Notes: a model not told the origin generated them from the letters alone. Numbered from the stretch's first letter, positions 11,001 to 22,259 are shown. The stretch is 64,000 nucleotides of DNA from Homalodisca vitripennis (GCF_021130785.1 NC_060214.1:107730001-107794000); one strand, 5' to 3'. A program made the numbers and translations.

Positions 11001-12813
11001 ATAAGACGCTTCTTCAAAATGAAATAAGTCCACAGCTCACCAATCAAACATATATTTTGGAAAATAATTTATTTTTATATTAAAACTTGATTGCTTATTT
11101 TACAGGCAATTGTAGAACAATTCACCTACACGCCTTTCGCCATGCTGAGCTTCTACTTTGGTATGACATTGTTAGAAGGGAAAACCATTGAAGATGGAAA
11201 GGCAGAAGTGGAAGCTAAATTCTTACCAACCTATAAGGTACATTAGCTGAGTAATTTTTCAAAAAAAGTGGTATTTTAAAATTAAAATGACATATTCCTA
11301 TATGTAGCTTAGTTTTGAAAGTTGGGACTGACGTATTCATCAAATTACAACTTTATGAAAATTATTGATGTGTTTCATTCTTATATGTAGTTATACCAAA
11401 TATATTGGTTTTGATTAAATGCACAGTTCAGTTGTGGCCTACACATATATTTTTTTATTCAATTTTAAGTACACACTGTGGTTATTTTTTCCTTATAAAA
11501 CTATATTTTTGTTACATAGATGTAAATAAATTCCAATTACATTATTGACACTAAAATGATACAGTTCTCTATGTAGTCCAGTTAGGCCTTATTTGTTATC
11601 TCTCTTTCTATACTGAACTTTATCAGTGTTCTTGTCCCTTGTCTGATAAGTTCATTCATATAACTAGTTGCATGTGAAAACAACCAAGAATGCAGTAGTA
11701 TGAAAACTTAAGGAATTCTGCTACCAGCTTTCTTTAACTTTTTCAACAAAAAGTTTGGACTTGTTCAGAAGTTTTGTACTTGCGTTATTATTAATAAAAT
11801 ATGACATCTTATTTTAAAGTGAAACATGAATATTTTTCTAATTATATTAAATTAATTCTTCTGAATTCCAAATGAAATTTCTCATATCATTCAATTTATT
11901 TCAAAATGTAATACTGATTCACTAGAAAAAACAAAACATTAAACTATAATAGTATCATTAGACAGTTGTCACAAATTGTTGTACTATAATTGGTCATTGA
12001 TTCATTCACAGTAAAAGAAGAGAAACAAGCCTAAGGTATACCTCTGTGAGACTCCATATCAGTATCATGTTTTAAACCATGAATTTGACGTAATAATATG
12101 TGATAAACTTGAATAATAGTACAAAAGTCTCTTTTATTCTGTTAGGGATTAAATAAGGTAATACAATATGATTTTTATAACTGTAGACTTGGCCATGGAG
12201 TATTAACCTGAATGAAAATGTCAGTCACCTTAAAATATACTACTTCTTTCATGCTTTCTCTCACAATTACAATACGAATATAATAGATTTAAATGTTTAT
12301 CAAATTGTTTTTACTCATATACTTACTCAAAAATTGATTCACATTTTTCGTATGTTATTTTTTTTTGTATTCAAAACAGATTGATGATGAGAAAATAAAA
12401 ACAGTACTCGTAGTAAGCAAGGATTTGTTGGTCTTTGAACATAGCTAGACAGAATTTTATCAGTAGGAAAGATATTTAAAAAAAGTAGTGACTGTTTGAC
12501 GAGTATATTATACACATTAACATTAACTGCCACTGTACAATTGTAGATAGGAGCTTGCGTCTGGCCAGTACTGCAGACATTCAACTACACCGTGATCAAA
12601 GAACGGAACCGAGTGGTATTTGTCAGCATCTGTAGTCTGATGTGGACGACGTTCCTGGCGTACATGAAGCACCTGGAGCACCACGAAGTAACAGGGGATC
12701 CCCAACCGGACACCTCGCCCCCTCCTTTACCCCCTGTAGTGAAAGCAGTACATCTCACCCCCACCGAAACGACCGAAAAATCCTGGCTTGTAGTGCGCCA
12801 GGTCGATCGATAA
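7823..12813 (+). CDS. Mpv17/PMP22-family membrane protein (three coding exons)
   Basis: Coding exons are 7823-8080, 11106-11237 and 12547-12813, all in phase 0 with GT-AG junctions, giving 218 aa. The protein belongs to the Mpv17/PMP22 family, small multi-spanning proteins of the mitochondrial inner or peroxisomal membrane implicated in metabolite or ion passage. The diagnostic C-terminal signature is present: VWPVLQTFNYTVIKERNR followed by an SLMWTTFLAYMKH segment (family pattern W-P-x-x-Q-x-x-N-[FY]...R...W). Hydrophobic segments lie at about residues 19-38 and 50-68 in exon 1, in exon 2, and in exon 3. Family members are usually 170-200 aa; the extra length is a proline-rich tail. It resembles the insect 'Mpv17-like protein' group, but I cannot assign a one-to-one orthologue. 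The start is the first ATG of the exon in a good context. Confidence 0.9.
8273..9579. mobile_element. TIR8 family, copy D (1.3 kb)
   Basis: Degenerate terminal inverted repeats (GGGTGGAG...GGATAAGCGG on the left; reverse complement of CCGGTTATCCC...AGCCC on the right) align with copies A and C. Internal stretches such as ATATATCGAATAACAGAAC (reverse strand near 9500) match copy C. Flanks TTATATAT (8265-8272) and TTATATTT (9580-9587) look like an 8-bp target duplication with one mismatch. It sits in intron 1 of the Mpv17-like gene. It contains a GC-rich patch at 8871-8965 unlike the other copies and a run of 14 C at about 9344. Confidence 0.65.
10246..10774. mobile_element. TIR8 family, copy A (best ends)
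   Basis: The element starts GGGTAGGGTACGATAAGC and ends with the inverse GCTTATTGTACCCTACCC, so the terminal repeats are of good quality over about 37 bases. It is flanked by TTATTTTT on both sides (10238-10245 and 10775-10782), a perfect 8-bp target duplication. The size (529 bp) and lack of a coherent ORF indicate a non-autonomous DNA transposon. An 8-bp duplication fits hAT, P or Merlin-type transposases; the termini do not let me choose. It lies in intron 1 of the Mpv17-like gene. Confidence 0.85.
11106..11237 (+). CDS. Mpv17-like coding exon 2
   Basis: 44 codons after acceptor TTTTACAG. They carry AIVEQFTYTPFAMLSFYF and end in KFLPTYK before donor GTACAT. The YTP motif and the position before the VWP exon match the family. 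Confidence 0.9.
12547..12813 (+). CDS. Mpv17-like coding exon 3 and stop
   Basis: 88 codons plus TAA after acceptor TTGTAG. The family signature fills the first half. The remaining 40 or so residues (HHEVTGDPQPDTSPPPLPP onwards) are hydrophilic and proline-rich, beyond the usual family end. GC content is higher than in surrounding introns, as expected for coding sequence. Confidence 0.9.
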   Translation: MGACVWPVLQTFNYTVIKERNRVVFVSICSLMWTTFLAYMKHLEHHEVTGDPQPDTSPPPLPPVVKAVHLTPTETTEKSWLVVRQVDR

Positions 12814-12832
12814 CGTTAAAACCATTTAGAGT

Positions 12833-12838
12833 AATAAA
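12833..12838 (+). terminator. Poly(A) signal, proximal candidate
   Basis: AATAAA 20 bases after the Mpv17-like stop codon. A second AATAAA lies at 13034-13039, so two alternative 3' ends are possible. Confidence 0.5.
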
Positions 12839-13033
12839 TTTTAGTTTTATGTATGTATAAATACCAACAAATTTTAAGATGTAAGAGTACTCATTTAATA
12901 ATTGTTACATAGACTGTAAAATTGTTGTAATTTTATATAATTGTTGAAACATATTTATTTGTATAGATATATTTAAATATTTTCCTAAATACTATAGAAT
13001 AATTATTTTTATACTACTGTGACACGTGGATAT

Positions 13034-13039
13034 AATAAA
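13034..13039 (+). terminator. Poly(A) signal, distal candidate
   Basis: AATAAA about 220 bases after the Mpv17-like stop, followed by a T/G-rich stretch (TTGTTTATTTGGTTTGT). The downstream context fits polyadenylation better than that of the proximal site. Confidence 0.5.
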
Positions 13040-13240
13040 CACTATTTATTATGCGCTTAACAAACTTGTTTATTTGGTTTGTAAAATTAGTACTAAATTA
13101 TAATGCAAATTATGAAGCTTTATTAATTATAATTTGGGTTTTTAAAAATATATAACCTGCCTAAATAATTAATAATTTTGATTTTTCCATATAAAATTCT
13201 ATTTTATTTTATGGAATGAGATATAAAATATCATCATATC

Positions 13241-13265
13241 TCATCATATATATATATATATATAT

Positions 13266-13315
<50 letters not shown>

Positions 13316-13390
13316 TTATATATATATATATATTTATTTATATATATATATAAATAAATAATATATAATATATAAATTTATATATATGTT
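13241..13390. repeat. (TA)n microsatellite with TTTA interruptions
   Basis: About 150 bases of alternating TA with regular ATTTATTTATA interruptions, just 3' of the Mpv17-like gene. It is simple sequence, prone to length change and to assembly error. Confidence 0.95.
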
Positions 13391-13677
13391 TTATTTTCTG
13401 AGAATAAGTCTGTGTTGATGACAATAAATAAATAAATTTACAGAAATTAAGAACCATCCACATGAGGAAATGATTCTATTTCCTGCCTTAACTTGTGTAT
13501 ATATTAGGTGTGTTCTTAGATGATTTTAAAATGTTCAAGTGTCTAAATATACCATTTCTGCTTTTCAAAGTACAAAATCATATTTAACATTACTGATACA
13601 AAAATGTCAATTTTTTTGACATTTCCATTGCAAAAATAGTTTTGTAATATTAATGATAGCAAATATAGATTGAACAT

Positions 13678-14100
13678 GAAAAATTCGCTAAAGGATAATA
13701 TATTGTACCTTGAAATAGTTTTATGTCATTTCAAGAACAAAAAATAAGATCAAATTACAAAAGGCATGGATTTGTGACTAGAACAGTAATGTTAAAGGGT
13801 ATTATTGTCATTGGATGATTTGGCAATAATAAGCAAATTATCCTAATAGGTATTCAGACATTTGCCATTGTTAATGTTACAAAACGTGAATTAATTTTTT
13901 AACATTAACAATGGGCAATGTCCGAAAACCTGTTAGGATAATTTGGATATTATTGCCAAATCATTCAATGACAATAATAAATTTTAATATTACTGTTCTA
14001 GTCACAAATCTATGCCTTTTGCTATCTTATTTCCTTAATTTTTTGTACTTGAAACTACATAAAACAAGGTACAAATATAATCCACTTTGGAATTTTTCGT
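13678..14100. repeat. Long foldback element, copy FB-2
   Basis: Two arms of about 200 bases (13678-13879 and 13900-14100) are inverted copies around a loop of about 20 bases. Matching landmarks are GGATTTGTGACTAGAACAGTAAT (left, 13768 onwards) and its reverse complement near 13996-14018, TTATTGTCATTGGATGATTTGG against CCAAATCATTCAATGACAATAA, and GAAAAATTCG at the outer ends. The centre carries the family core seen at 1014-1130. No protein is plausible: an open frame at 13911-14141 is just one arm. Confidence 0.85.
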
Positions 14101-14149
14101 ATTCAAAAACTTGTCAGGAAAGAAGTTTCAGATTGTTTTAATAATATTA

Positions 14150-15380
14150 AACTGTTAAGGTAAGAATAGAATTAATGGGTTTGGTTAGCTCTGTATCATT
14201 TATAAAATGATAAAATATTACCATCAAGAGTGTTTTGTAAAGTAAAACCATTAATTCAAATGAAGTATTGAGACAGACGGCTTGGCTTGTGCTCTCAAAA
14301 TAGTTTTTGAGAAACTTCCAAGACACACGTGTCAGGAAAAGGGCAAACTGTCATGGCGATTCTGCCAACTTATCTTTGGTCATTACAAACTAAATTTATA
14401 TAACTGGAACAATATGGTGTCCAAATATTATTTCTAGTTATTTTTGTATTCGTTCTACAATATGACTGCAGTATTTTTGTATTGACATCAGTATGGTAAT
14501 AAATTGAAAATAATGAAGTTCATTGATAAAATACTTATTTTTAATTGTTATACAACTTCTTCAGAAAAATAACTCGCTATGACCATAATCTTTCTAATAT
14601 TATATTAAAATGATGCTCATTAAAAGTGTAATATAACTGTGATGTCGCAGTTACCCTTTATGTTAATAGCTTTCTTAAAGACGAAGAAGATTTTTAGAAG
14701 TATATATTTTCTATATATATGTAGTATATAGTAGGGTTTCATTTACCTGATGATAAACAAGGAGCTTTGAAGTCTGATAATTAAAAATGTTGGATAGTAA
14801 GGAACATTGCAGAAAAATCCTTTTACATACATCACTGTTATAATTTTACATATAATAATTTTAACGTTGCGTTAAACGTTTAAAATGTAGAAGAACGTAC
14901 CAGTTTAAAATTATTTAATATAAATTTGTACTGTTTATCAAAAATTAGTTTAGGATCTTATTTGATTTTCAAAACCAATGAAGTGCAAGTTATCATTGAC
15001 AAACAACTCTTCCTACAGTCACAAACAGTGTATTTGCGGTACAGTCAATGACAAAACTGAAAACACGTTATTTAGGTTCCTGTCAAAACTTATATATTGA
15101 ATTCATATAGGGGAATGATCTATGTCTGATATGTAAGACTCTAATGTATTGTCAGGTATTAGTAATTTATTGTTACTCAACCAAATATGTGTAAAGTTTG
15201 TTCCTAAACAGTTGTTTATTGTTTTATTATTTATTATGTTTTGTATGAAACAATTAAACCATTTGCGCTTGAAGGGCCTTTAAGAAATGTTCACTCAAGT
15301 CAGATGGCCATTCCGGTCCCATTGTCACGTTTCCCTAGTGACAACATAAATTATTTTAAATATTAAATTCTTGGAGCATT
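14150..15380. other. No gene recognised
   Basis: AT-rich intergenic sequence. No coding similarity and no shared repeat were seen. Confidence 0.5.
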
Positions 15381-15382
15381 AG

Positions 15383-15612
15383 GAATATTTAAAGTTAATA
15401 CCACTAATGAATTACAGCACATATTCCAGTAATTAATTTAATTTTGTGAGGTCTTTCAGAATTCCTTTCTTTTAAAAGGATTCCATCGTCAGGCAACATT
15501 TTTATTTGATGTTCCCTGACGGTAGAATCCTGGATTCTGAAAGGCCTTGCATAATTAAATGAATTATTGGAATTGTGTGGTAATTCACTAGTGGTATTAA
15601 TTTTAAATATTG
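15383..15612. repeat. Foldback element FB-3 (distinct family)
   Basis: Arms 15383-15499 and 15509-15612 are inverted repeats. Examples are AATACCACTAATGAATTACA against TGGTAATTCACTAGTGGTATT, GTCTTTCAGAATTCC against GGATTCTGAAAGGCC, and ATCGTCAGGCAACAT against ATGTTCCCTGACGGT, around a loop of about 10 bases. The sequence is unrelated to FB-1 and FB-2. Confidence 0.8.
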
Positions 15613-15820
15613 TATTGTCACATATTCTGGAGATCTAGTAAGAAGAAGAAATTAGGCCATTATTAGCTGTGAACAACTAGTGGTACAACACCATTGCCCA
15701 CCAGTTGATGGTGGTGTTATTGGATCAAATTCTGCTATTAGCCATGGAAGTTCGATTGCTCAGTTTAAAATAGTTGTACAGCTGTTCTTGTTCTATCTGA
15801 GATGATTTCAAACTGTGCTG

Positions 15821-16030
15821 TTGTACAACTAGTTGTTCTGGCTAAAGTTTGCTAGTCAACTAGTTGTCACACTGATGGTACAAGTTGTACAACTAGTTGT
15901 TCTGGCTAAAGTTTGCTAGTCAACTAGTTGTCACACTGATGGTACAAGTTGTACAACTAGTTGTTCTGGCTAAAGTTTGCTAGTCAACTAGTTGTCACAC
16001 TGACGGTACAAGTTGTACAACTAGTTGGTC
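15821..16030. repeat. 64-bp tandem repeat rich in palindromes
   Basis: Three units with a period of exactly 64 (TTGTACAACTAGTTGTTC begins at 15821, 15885 and 15949, and partly at 16013). Units are almost identical, so the expansion is recent. Each unit contains the 12-base palindrome ACAACTAGTTGT and a second CAACTAGTTG. A diverged fragment of the unit (GGCTAAAGTTTGCTAGTCAA) recurs at about 16346-16370. Sequence before the array (15640-15760) is rich in the same CTAGT/TACAAC words. Confidence 0.9.
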
Positions 16031-16409
16031 ATCTACTAATGAAATGCCACAATTTGACTATGCAAGGAACTCATGTTTCCAACAAAGTAGAAGAATACCG
16101 GATGACAATACCCCAGAAAAACTCAAAAAAATTGTATCCAATTTTGACGCTACATTCTTTAAGGAAACAATTCGATTTCTGACAACTATAAAAAGAAACA
16201 TATAGCCTAATCGAGGAATAATTATCGAAGGCAATCACAGATGAAATCAATGCGAAAGATTTTTTAAGTGAAAATTGACTTCATGGTGTAATTCCAAGTC
16301 AGCCGTAAGGCATTTAGATAATAAAAAAAAAATGTTTTAACTGACCTGGCTAAAGTTTGCTAGTCAACTAATTGTCACACTAGTTGTCCACAGCAGTTGC
16401 CAGCTGAGC

Positions 16410-17990
16410 TGGACATCCAACCTCAGGGGAGAAAACAATTTACTAAATATGTCCAAGCTGGCAAAGAATTTGCAGTGCTGGCCATCCTAGTCCAAAGTAT
16501 AAACTTACTTTGCTCCTGTTTTACATACTTATAATTATTTCTTAAGACTTGAAATGTGTAAATAAAATACAAATTTCAAAAACCACACACTGTAACTGTG
16601 TGAATGATTTGTTATATTGTTACTGATTTCAGTTGATCAACTCTATAGTGTTAAGAAATCTTGTATTCTTAAAACTTAAAAATTAGACTGTCTAGTTTGG
16701 AATAGTGTGTTCATTTCAAAAAGGTGCAAAAGTAATGTACGTAAACTTATTCATGTTGAGGCATTATGCCAGGAAGAATAAAGGCTTTGTAAAAATTAAA
16801 TACTCTAAAAAGTATATTTTTAATACATCTGTTTTAGAGGTAGATATATAAAACAACTACTGTATCTGTGATAGTATAAACAACAACCAATGATGCACTC
16901 GCTATGTTTACTGAATTTAATTATGACTTATTTTAGTACTAAACTTTGTTGTCAAATAAAGAAAATCTGATTTTGTGTTAGATTTTTCAATCTATGTACA
17001 TATTATTATAAATTATTTTACTCAATGAAAATAAAATTGCTAATGAAATAAGATAATTTTAAATGTTACAAAAAATATAGTTGTTTATTAACATAAAAAT
17101 CAAATTTCAGTGTTCAACCCTATAACCCAATTGGATTGAATTAAAAGAGAATTTCAACTGAATACTTTCAGTTGTTACCAACAAGAAACAGCACGATGAA
17201 ATGTCCGTTACAGTAAAATTGGATCTCTCGGACTTCTTTAATTTTCATTGCAGCAATCATCGGAGGCTGATTGAAGAAGCCAACCCTGCTGTGTCCATTA
17301 ATTGCATCCAAAACATGTCATTTCCTTTAACATGTTAGCTTTAAACAGGATACCTTACAAAGTACTGATTTTTTACTGTGTTATAAAACTGTATAAAAAT
17401 AAAGAAAAAGAATGGAAATAAAAAAGTAGAGGGACTGATAATATTGATGCCTTTTAATCACTAAAGTTCTAAATGTGGGATATGATGTCTCTCGTGCCTG
17501 TAGCTATCTTCTTATCCTGCACGTTTAACTTCACGTGCTGATCAAAATCTAAATTGGGAATTCCCTAAGTAAATTAAATGTGAAACTGTGTAAAACTCTA
17601 CATGCTAAAACAACTAGACTTTGTGCCAAGAGATAGCCGTGCCAAGTGATAAAAAGACATGAATTATTTTAAGTGCTTTGAAAACTGATTTCTCAAGGTT
17701 TTCATACAGTGGTGTGAACAGATTTAACACTAATTTAAACTCATATTAACCTTAAAAAACTATAAATTATTATACTGTAGTTACTTAGGTTTAAATTTTC
17801 AAAATTAATAAAATTTAAAAATTATATAGCACAAAATATTAATGTTAATATAGTGCTAAATGGAAATAAACTCTTGACGAGACAGATAATCTTCTCTTGA
17901 ACAAAATCTGATGAGCTTGTGCAAAATTAAAGGCGAAGGTCATCAATAAAATATGTGAGTTCAAAAAATACATCTTCGTCATATAGACTA
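16410..17990. other. No gene recognised
   Basis: Mostly AT-rich. A less AT-biased block at 17150-17330 has an acceptor-like TTTTCATTGCAG at about 17254 followed by a short open stretch, but no donor and no family similarity, so I do not call an exon. Confidence 0.45.
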
Positions 17991-17996
17991 TACATA

Positions 17997-18762
17997 CCAG
18001 GTGTTTTAAAAGTCCCCCCTCCTTCCACTATGAATTGACTTTCTTATGAATATAGATGGAGTGATTTAATTTTGGAAGATGTTTATATAACCAAATAAGG
18101 AGTTTTTTGTGTGGAAAATTTTGACTCCCCTCCCCCCACCCTCCCAATGGGATATTTTGGGGTTGTAGAAATTTTTTAAATATGAACCCCCTAGCAAGTG
18201 ACGCCTTATTTTAAAAGTATTATAAAAAGAAGAAAAATGGCACAAACTAGATGTTAAAGTCTCTTTCAAATTTGGTAACCAATTAAAGTTTGAATTGTTG
18301 TATAAAACCTCCACAGTTTAAGTTATATTTAAAGTTATTGTAAGGCAGATGAAACATTCACTCACTAGTTATTTTTAGACCTTACAACACCAAATCATAA
18401 AACAAATTATTACAAGAATCAAGAAATATCAACAACCATAATTAACATAACATTTATTAGGTTTTGTTTTATGTGACCGAAGCCCATTAGGAAGTCCTGG
18501 GAATACCAATAGCTGGTTTTGACAATGCCTAAAATACCCCATTTTGGGGAGGAGTCAAAAATTTCATACACCAAAAAACTCCTCATTTTGTCTATATGAC
18601 ATAACCCCAAAACATCCCATATATGGGGAGGGGGAATCAAAAATGTTCATACATTAAAAAACTCCTCATTTTGTTATATAAACTTCCCCCAAAGTAAATC
18701 ACTCTATCTCTATTCATAAAAAAGTTAATAGGGTGGGAGAGGGGGACTTTTAAGACCCCTGG
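17997..18762. mobile_element. Non-autonomous TIR element with C-rich ends
   Basis: The left end CCAGGTGTTTTAAAAGTCCC and the right end GGGACTTTTAAGACCCCTGG are inverted copies. Inner inverted similarity continues, for example AGTCAAAAATTTCATACACC at about 18556 against GTGTGGAAAATTTTGACTCC at about 18110. The inner part is also repeated near 18614-18660 (AAAAAACTCCTCATTTTGT twice), so the right side carries a duplicated inner TIR segment. No transposase. Target duplication is unclear; TA dinucleotides lie close to both ends. Confidence 0.7.
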
Positions 18763-18769
18763 TGTAATG

Positions 18770-19370
18770 GAAAGTCAAGAACTCCACATTCAGCGGTTTT
18801 TCATGGTCTTTTATCATTTTTACAATGTACCTGAACATTGGTAACAAATCTAAAATAAACTCTGCAATTTGACACCTATTCGCTTTTATCAGAAACTAAG
18901 GAAGTAATTAAATTTTATTTCTGTTGTCAATTGGTATAGTGGGCATTATTGCAAAACTCAACTTCTACTGTAACACTAATATTTTTTTAGAGCTACAACT
19001 AATAACAGTATTATTAATATTAAGAACTATTTACAAATGTTTGCATAAAAAATATGTATTGTACTCCATCCTGTTCAATAAAGCTGATTGCATATTGAAA
19101 ATTATTATTTATTTACCCCAAAATGGGTAGATTAAGCTTCCATTAACAGTTTTTTTCCAAGTTGAGCCTTTCTAGACTAGATCCAACCAAATGTTTCATA
19201 TTCAAACTACAGGTAGCCATTCCTTTTAAAGAGTAAATGGAAACAGCATTGATCAGTGTGCCAATGATGTCACTTTAAGTGTTTTGGGAATGGTTTTAGT
19301 GTACCACCAGTGATACAACGTCATGTACATATTAAGCTTGGTATGTAGTTATACTATACTTTTGACATAA
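18770..19370. other. No gene recognised
   Basis: AT-rich sequence between two transposons; nothing supportable. Confidence 0.5.
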
Positions 19371-19467
19371 TAGAAATGAAATGAAAAATGTCTTTATTAG
19401 AGATGAAGTTAGGACTAAGTCCTCTCTACCACTTAACATCATAAAAAATTAAACTAATATATATATA

Positions 19468-21858
19468 CAGGGTGTATATTATGTCTGGAAACACCCAAAT
19501 ATATCCTTTAATAATTTAAATATAAATTTGAAACCTCTTACAATCGTGATAGAGATTGGGCATCTACTTTTTGGAACAATGTTTTGTTATGTCACACCAA
19601 CGGGGACGTCCTGCCGAGGGTATCGTGAATATTCTTAATGGAAGCCTATACCTTGTGATACATAATTTTAAAGGTAATAGCTTACTGAATTGAATGCCAC
19701 AAACCGCATCTCAAAGGAATTATTCTATCGAGAAAAATAGAGCATTTTTAGTATTGAAAATTTACTGATGTTTTCAACAATGTAATTTTAACATGGTTCT
19801 TGCCACAAAATGTGTTACACTAATTTTTATAGCATTTTTTTAAATGTTCAATTAAAATAAAAATAAACAATTTATTTTTAAGCTGGTTCTATTAGCACAA
19901 ATTTGCCAGTTTTTATTACAGTACAATTATGGAAATACTTATGTTATTGATTTCTTATTACAAATAAAAAATAATGTATGCTGTTAGAAAAGTCTTTACA
20001 ACAAACGTTTTACCTGCATTTGGTGTCAAAGCAATTGTTCGAACTGTGTTTCCTTCTACGGTTTGACAATGAGCCAATCTTGTGTAAAATGATTCGAACA
20101 GTAGTTGCCTAACATTTCTTCAGTTATCAAAGCAATCTCCTCTATAATCCTGTTTCTTAGGTCTTCAAAATTATGAGGCTTTCTTCTATAAACATTGGAT
20201 TTTTAAATGACCCCATAGGAAATAATCGATTGGTGACAAATCCGGAGATCTTGGAGGCCATTCGATTTCTCCTCTTCGGCCAATCCATTTATGAGGAAAC
20301 CTTAAATCCAAATACTCTCTTACCTGTCTCCCATAATGGGGTGGAGCACCATCCTGCTGAAACCATACATTATCAAAGTATTCTCCTGATGCAATTTGAA
20401 TAGCTGGGATTATTTTCATTTTGGAGCATATTGTAGTAAAGTTCGGCATTTAAATTTCCATTGATTGAAAAAGGGTCCAACAATTTTGTTACCTAAAATT
20501 CCACACCATACGTTCAGTTTTTTGTGGTTGCTGTGAATGGGACTCAGTAATCCAATGTGGGTTTTCACTAGCCCAGTAACGGCAATTGTGCCTGTTAACA
20601 TTGCCATTTAGGAAAAAAGTTGCCTCATCAGAAAATAGTATGTTGGTCAGAAAATCTCTATTGTCATCACATTTGCGCATCACAAGTTCACAAAACTCAA
20701 CTCTTCTGTCGTAATCATCCTCACTTAACTGTTGGACTAAATGAACTTTAAATGGTTTGTATTTATTAATTTTCAAAATCTTACTCACAGACATAGGGTG
20801 CATATCATGTTGCTGTGCAGCTTTTCTGAGCGATTTATGTGGGTCTTCAATAAATGTTTGCAAAACATCTAGTGCATGTTCTTCATCTGTTGCAGATTGT
20901 ATCCTACCCGACTTTGGCCGATTACGTACACTCCCTGTCATTTCAAAACGCTCAATAGTTTTTGATATTGTTGAAACACTTATGGGATTCCTTTCTGGGA
21001 AAGTGTCATTAAACAAATTACAAACTTCCCGATAAGATCTATGACGATCGCCATATCCTCGCATCATCAACAGAGTAATTCGTTTTCTCTTTCAGACAAT
21101 TCCATTAAAATGCCAAATAAAAACTGAACTACTGTAATTAGATAACTTGTTGACAGCAATGCTTCAGAGACACTGATTAACTCGACAGGAATGATATGAC
21201 CTTTGTCCATTTGTAATTCCCAAGCTTAGACCTGTCTAGTGAAAGCTCCATGCTCAACAAACTGAAACCTGTAGACCAGATGATTAATAACACAATAATG
21301 TTTCTCATAGGCTAGTGACCTTTGTCTCTTTAAACCTTCCTGCTGACTGGAAAACACACCAAGTACAGATTCATAAGTAATCAGAGAAAGTGACTCATAA
21401 GTTTTATTCATTGTAATAAAAACTGGTAAATTTGTACTAATGAAACCAGCTTAAAAATAAATTGTTTATTTTATTTTAATTGAACATTTAAAAAATGCTA
21501 AAAAATTAGTGTAACACATTTTGTGGCAAGAACCATGTTTAAAATTACATTGTTGAACATCAGTAAATTTTCAATACTAAAAATGCTCTATTTTCTGATA
21601 GAAATAATTCCTTTGAGATGCGGTTTGTGGCATTCAATTCAGTAAGCTATTACCTTTAAAATTATGTATCACAAGGTATAGGCTTCCATTAAGAATATTC
21701 ACGATACCCTCGCAGGACGTCCCCCGTTGGTGTGACATAACAAAACGTTGTTCCAAAAGTAGATGCCCAATCTCTATCACGATTGTAAGAGGTTTCAAAT
21801 TTATATTTAAATTATTAAAGGATATATTTGGGTGTTTCCAGACATAATATACACCCTG
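19468..21858 (-). mobile_element. Mariner/Tc1-superfamily element with ~450-bp inverted repeats
   Basis: It starts CAGGGTGTATATTATGTC and ends with the exact inverse, both ends next to TA. Inverted arms run 19468-19920 and 21412-21858 with few mismatches, unusually long for this superfamily. Between them is a decayed transposase (20056-21105, minus strand). High arm identity suggests fairly recent insertion or arm homogenisation, while the ORF is broken. Confidence 0.9.
20056..21105 (-). pseudogene. Broken mariner/Tc1-type transposase
   Basis: ATG at 21103-21105 (MELSERE), stop at 20056-20058, roughly 350 codons. The N-terminal half is a DNA-binding helix-turn-helix region (GYGDRHRSYREVCNLFND). 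The catalytic motifs are LFSDEATF, QQDGAPPH and PRSPDLSPIDYFLWGHLK. At least five frame changes break it: near 21084, in an A-run at about 20518, at about 20466 and 20419, and in an A-run at about 20195. About 41 residues separate the second and third catalytic aspartates. The C-terminus after the last frameshift reads to a natural end (TQDWLIVKP), so the reading is complete apart from the breaks. Confidence 0.85.
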
Positions 21859-21902
<44 letters not shown>

Positions 21903-21976
21903 CTAAATCAGTCTTAGCTTAAAAAACAAGCATCAATAATTAATGCGTACATACATACATACTTACATACATACAT
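21859..21976. repeat. (TA)n and (ACAT)n microsatellites
   Basis: A pure TA run at 21859-21901 borders the mariner element (its insertion site), and an ACAT-type run lies at 21947-21976. Both are simple sequence inside the LINE 3' UTR. Confidence 0.85.
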
Positions 21977-22259
21977 GCTTTATACATATTTACACTAATA
22001 TAAGAAGACACACTCGCTTTCATTCAACTTGCATTCCATTGCCTGAAATACCACACTCCAAAGCCGCCAACTGCTATACCCCCTGAGCCTCCAACATCAA
22101 GGCCCTGATCTCCGCCCCAAAGCGAGTGGGCTTATCGATGGCTCTGATGTTCACAGGTAAAGCATTCCACAATCCACAGGCAGAAACTGTAAACGACTTA
22201 CTAAAGGTAGTTGTTAGATGAATTGGGATAGATAATAAGGATGCAGCTACTCCCTTTTA

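Larger units (their letters stand above)
19376..22240 (-). mobile_element. LINE 3' end, split by a mariner-type element
   Basis: On the minus strand, 22215-22055 encodes the C-terminal end of a LINE reverse-transcriptase ORF (FSKSFTVSACGLWNALP, then RFGAEIRALMLEAQGV and stop). This is similar to FSKSFTVQACRLWNSLP at 48011-48430. The matching 3' tail (reverse complement of 19376-19440: GGTAGAGAGGACTTAGTCCT, AATAAAGAC, CATTTCAT) lies 2.6 kb away because the element at 19468-21858 landed in the 3' UTR. Removing that insertion gives a normal 5'-truncated LINE end. Confidence 0.8.

Noticed and set aside
13911..14141. 76-codon ORF
   Set aside because: It is one arm of a long palindrome; no protein similarity.
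17250..17335. Possible host exon after an acceptor-like TTTTCATTGCAG
   Set aside because: No donor, no conserved protein sequence and no partner exon nearby.
20757..21035. 92-codon + strand ORF
   Set aside because: Shadow of the minus-strand transposase.
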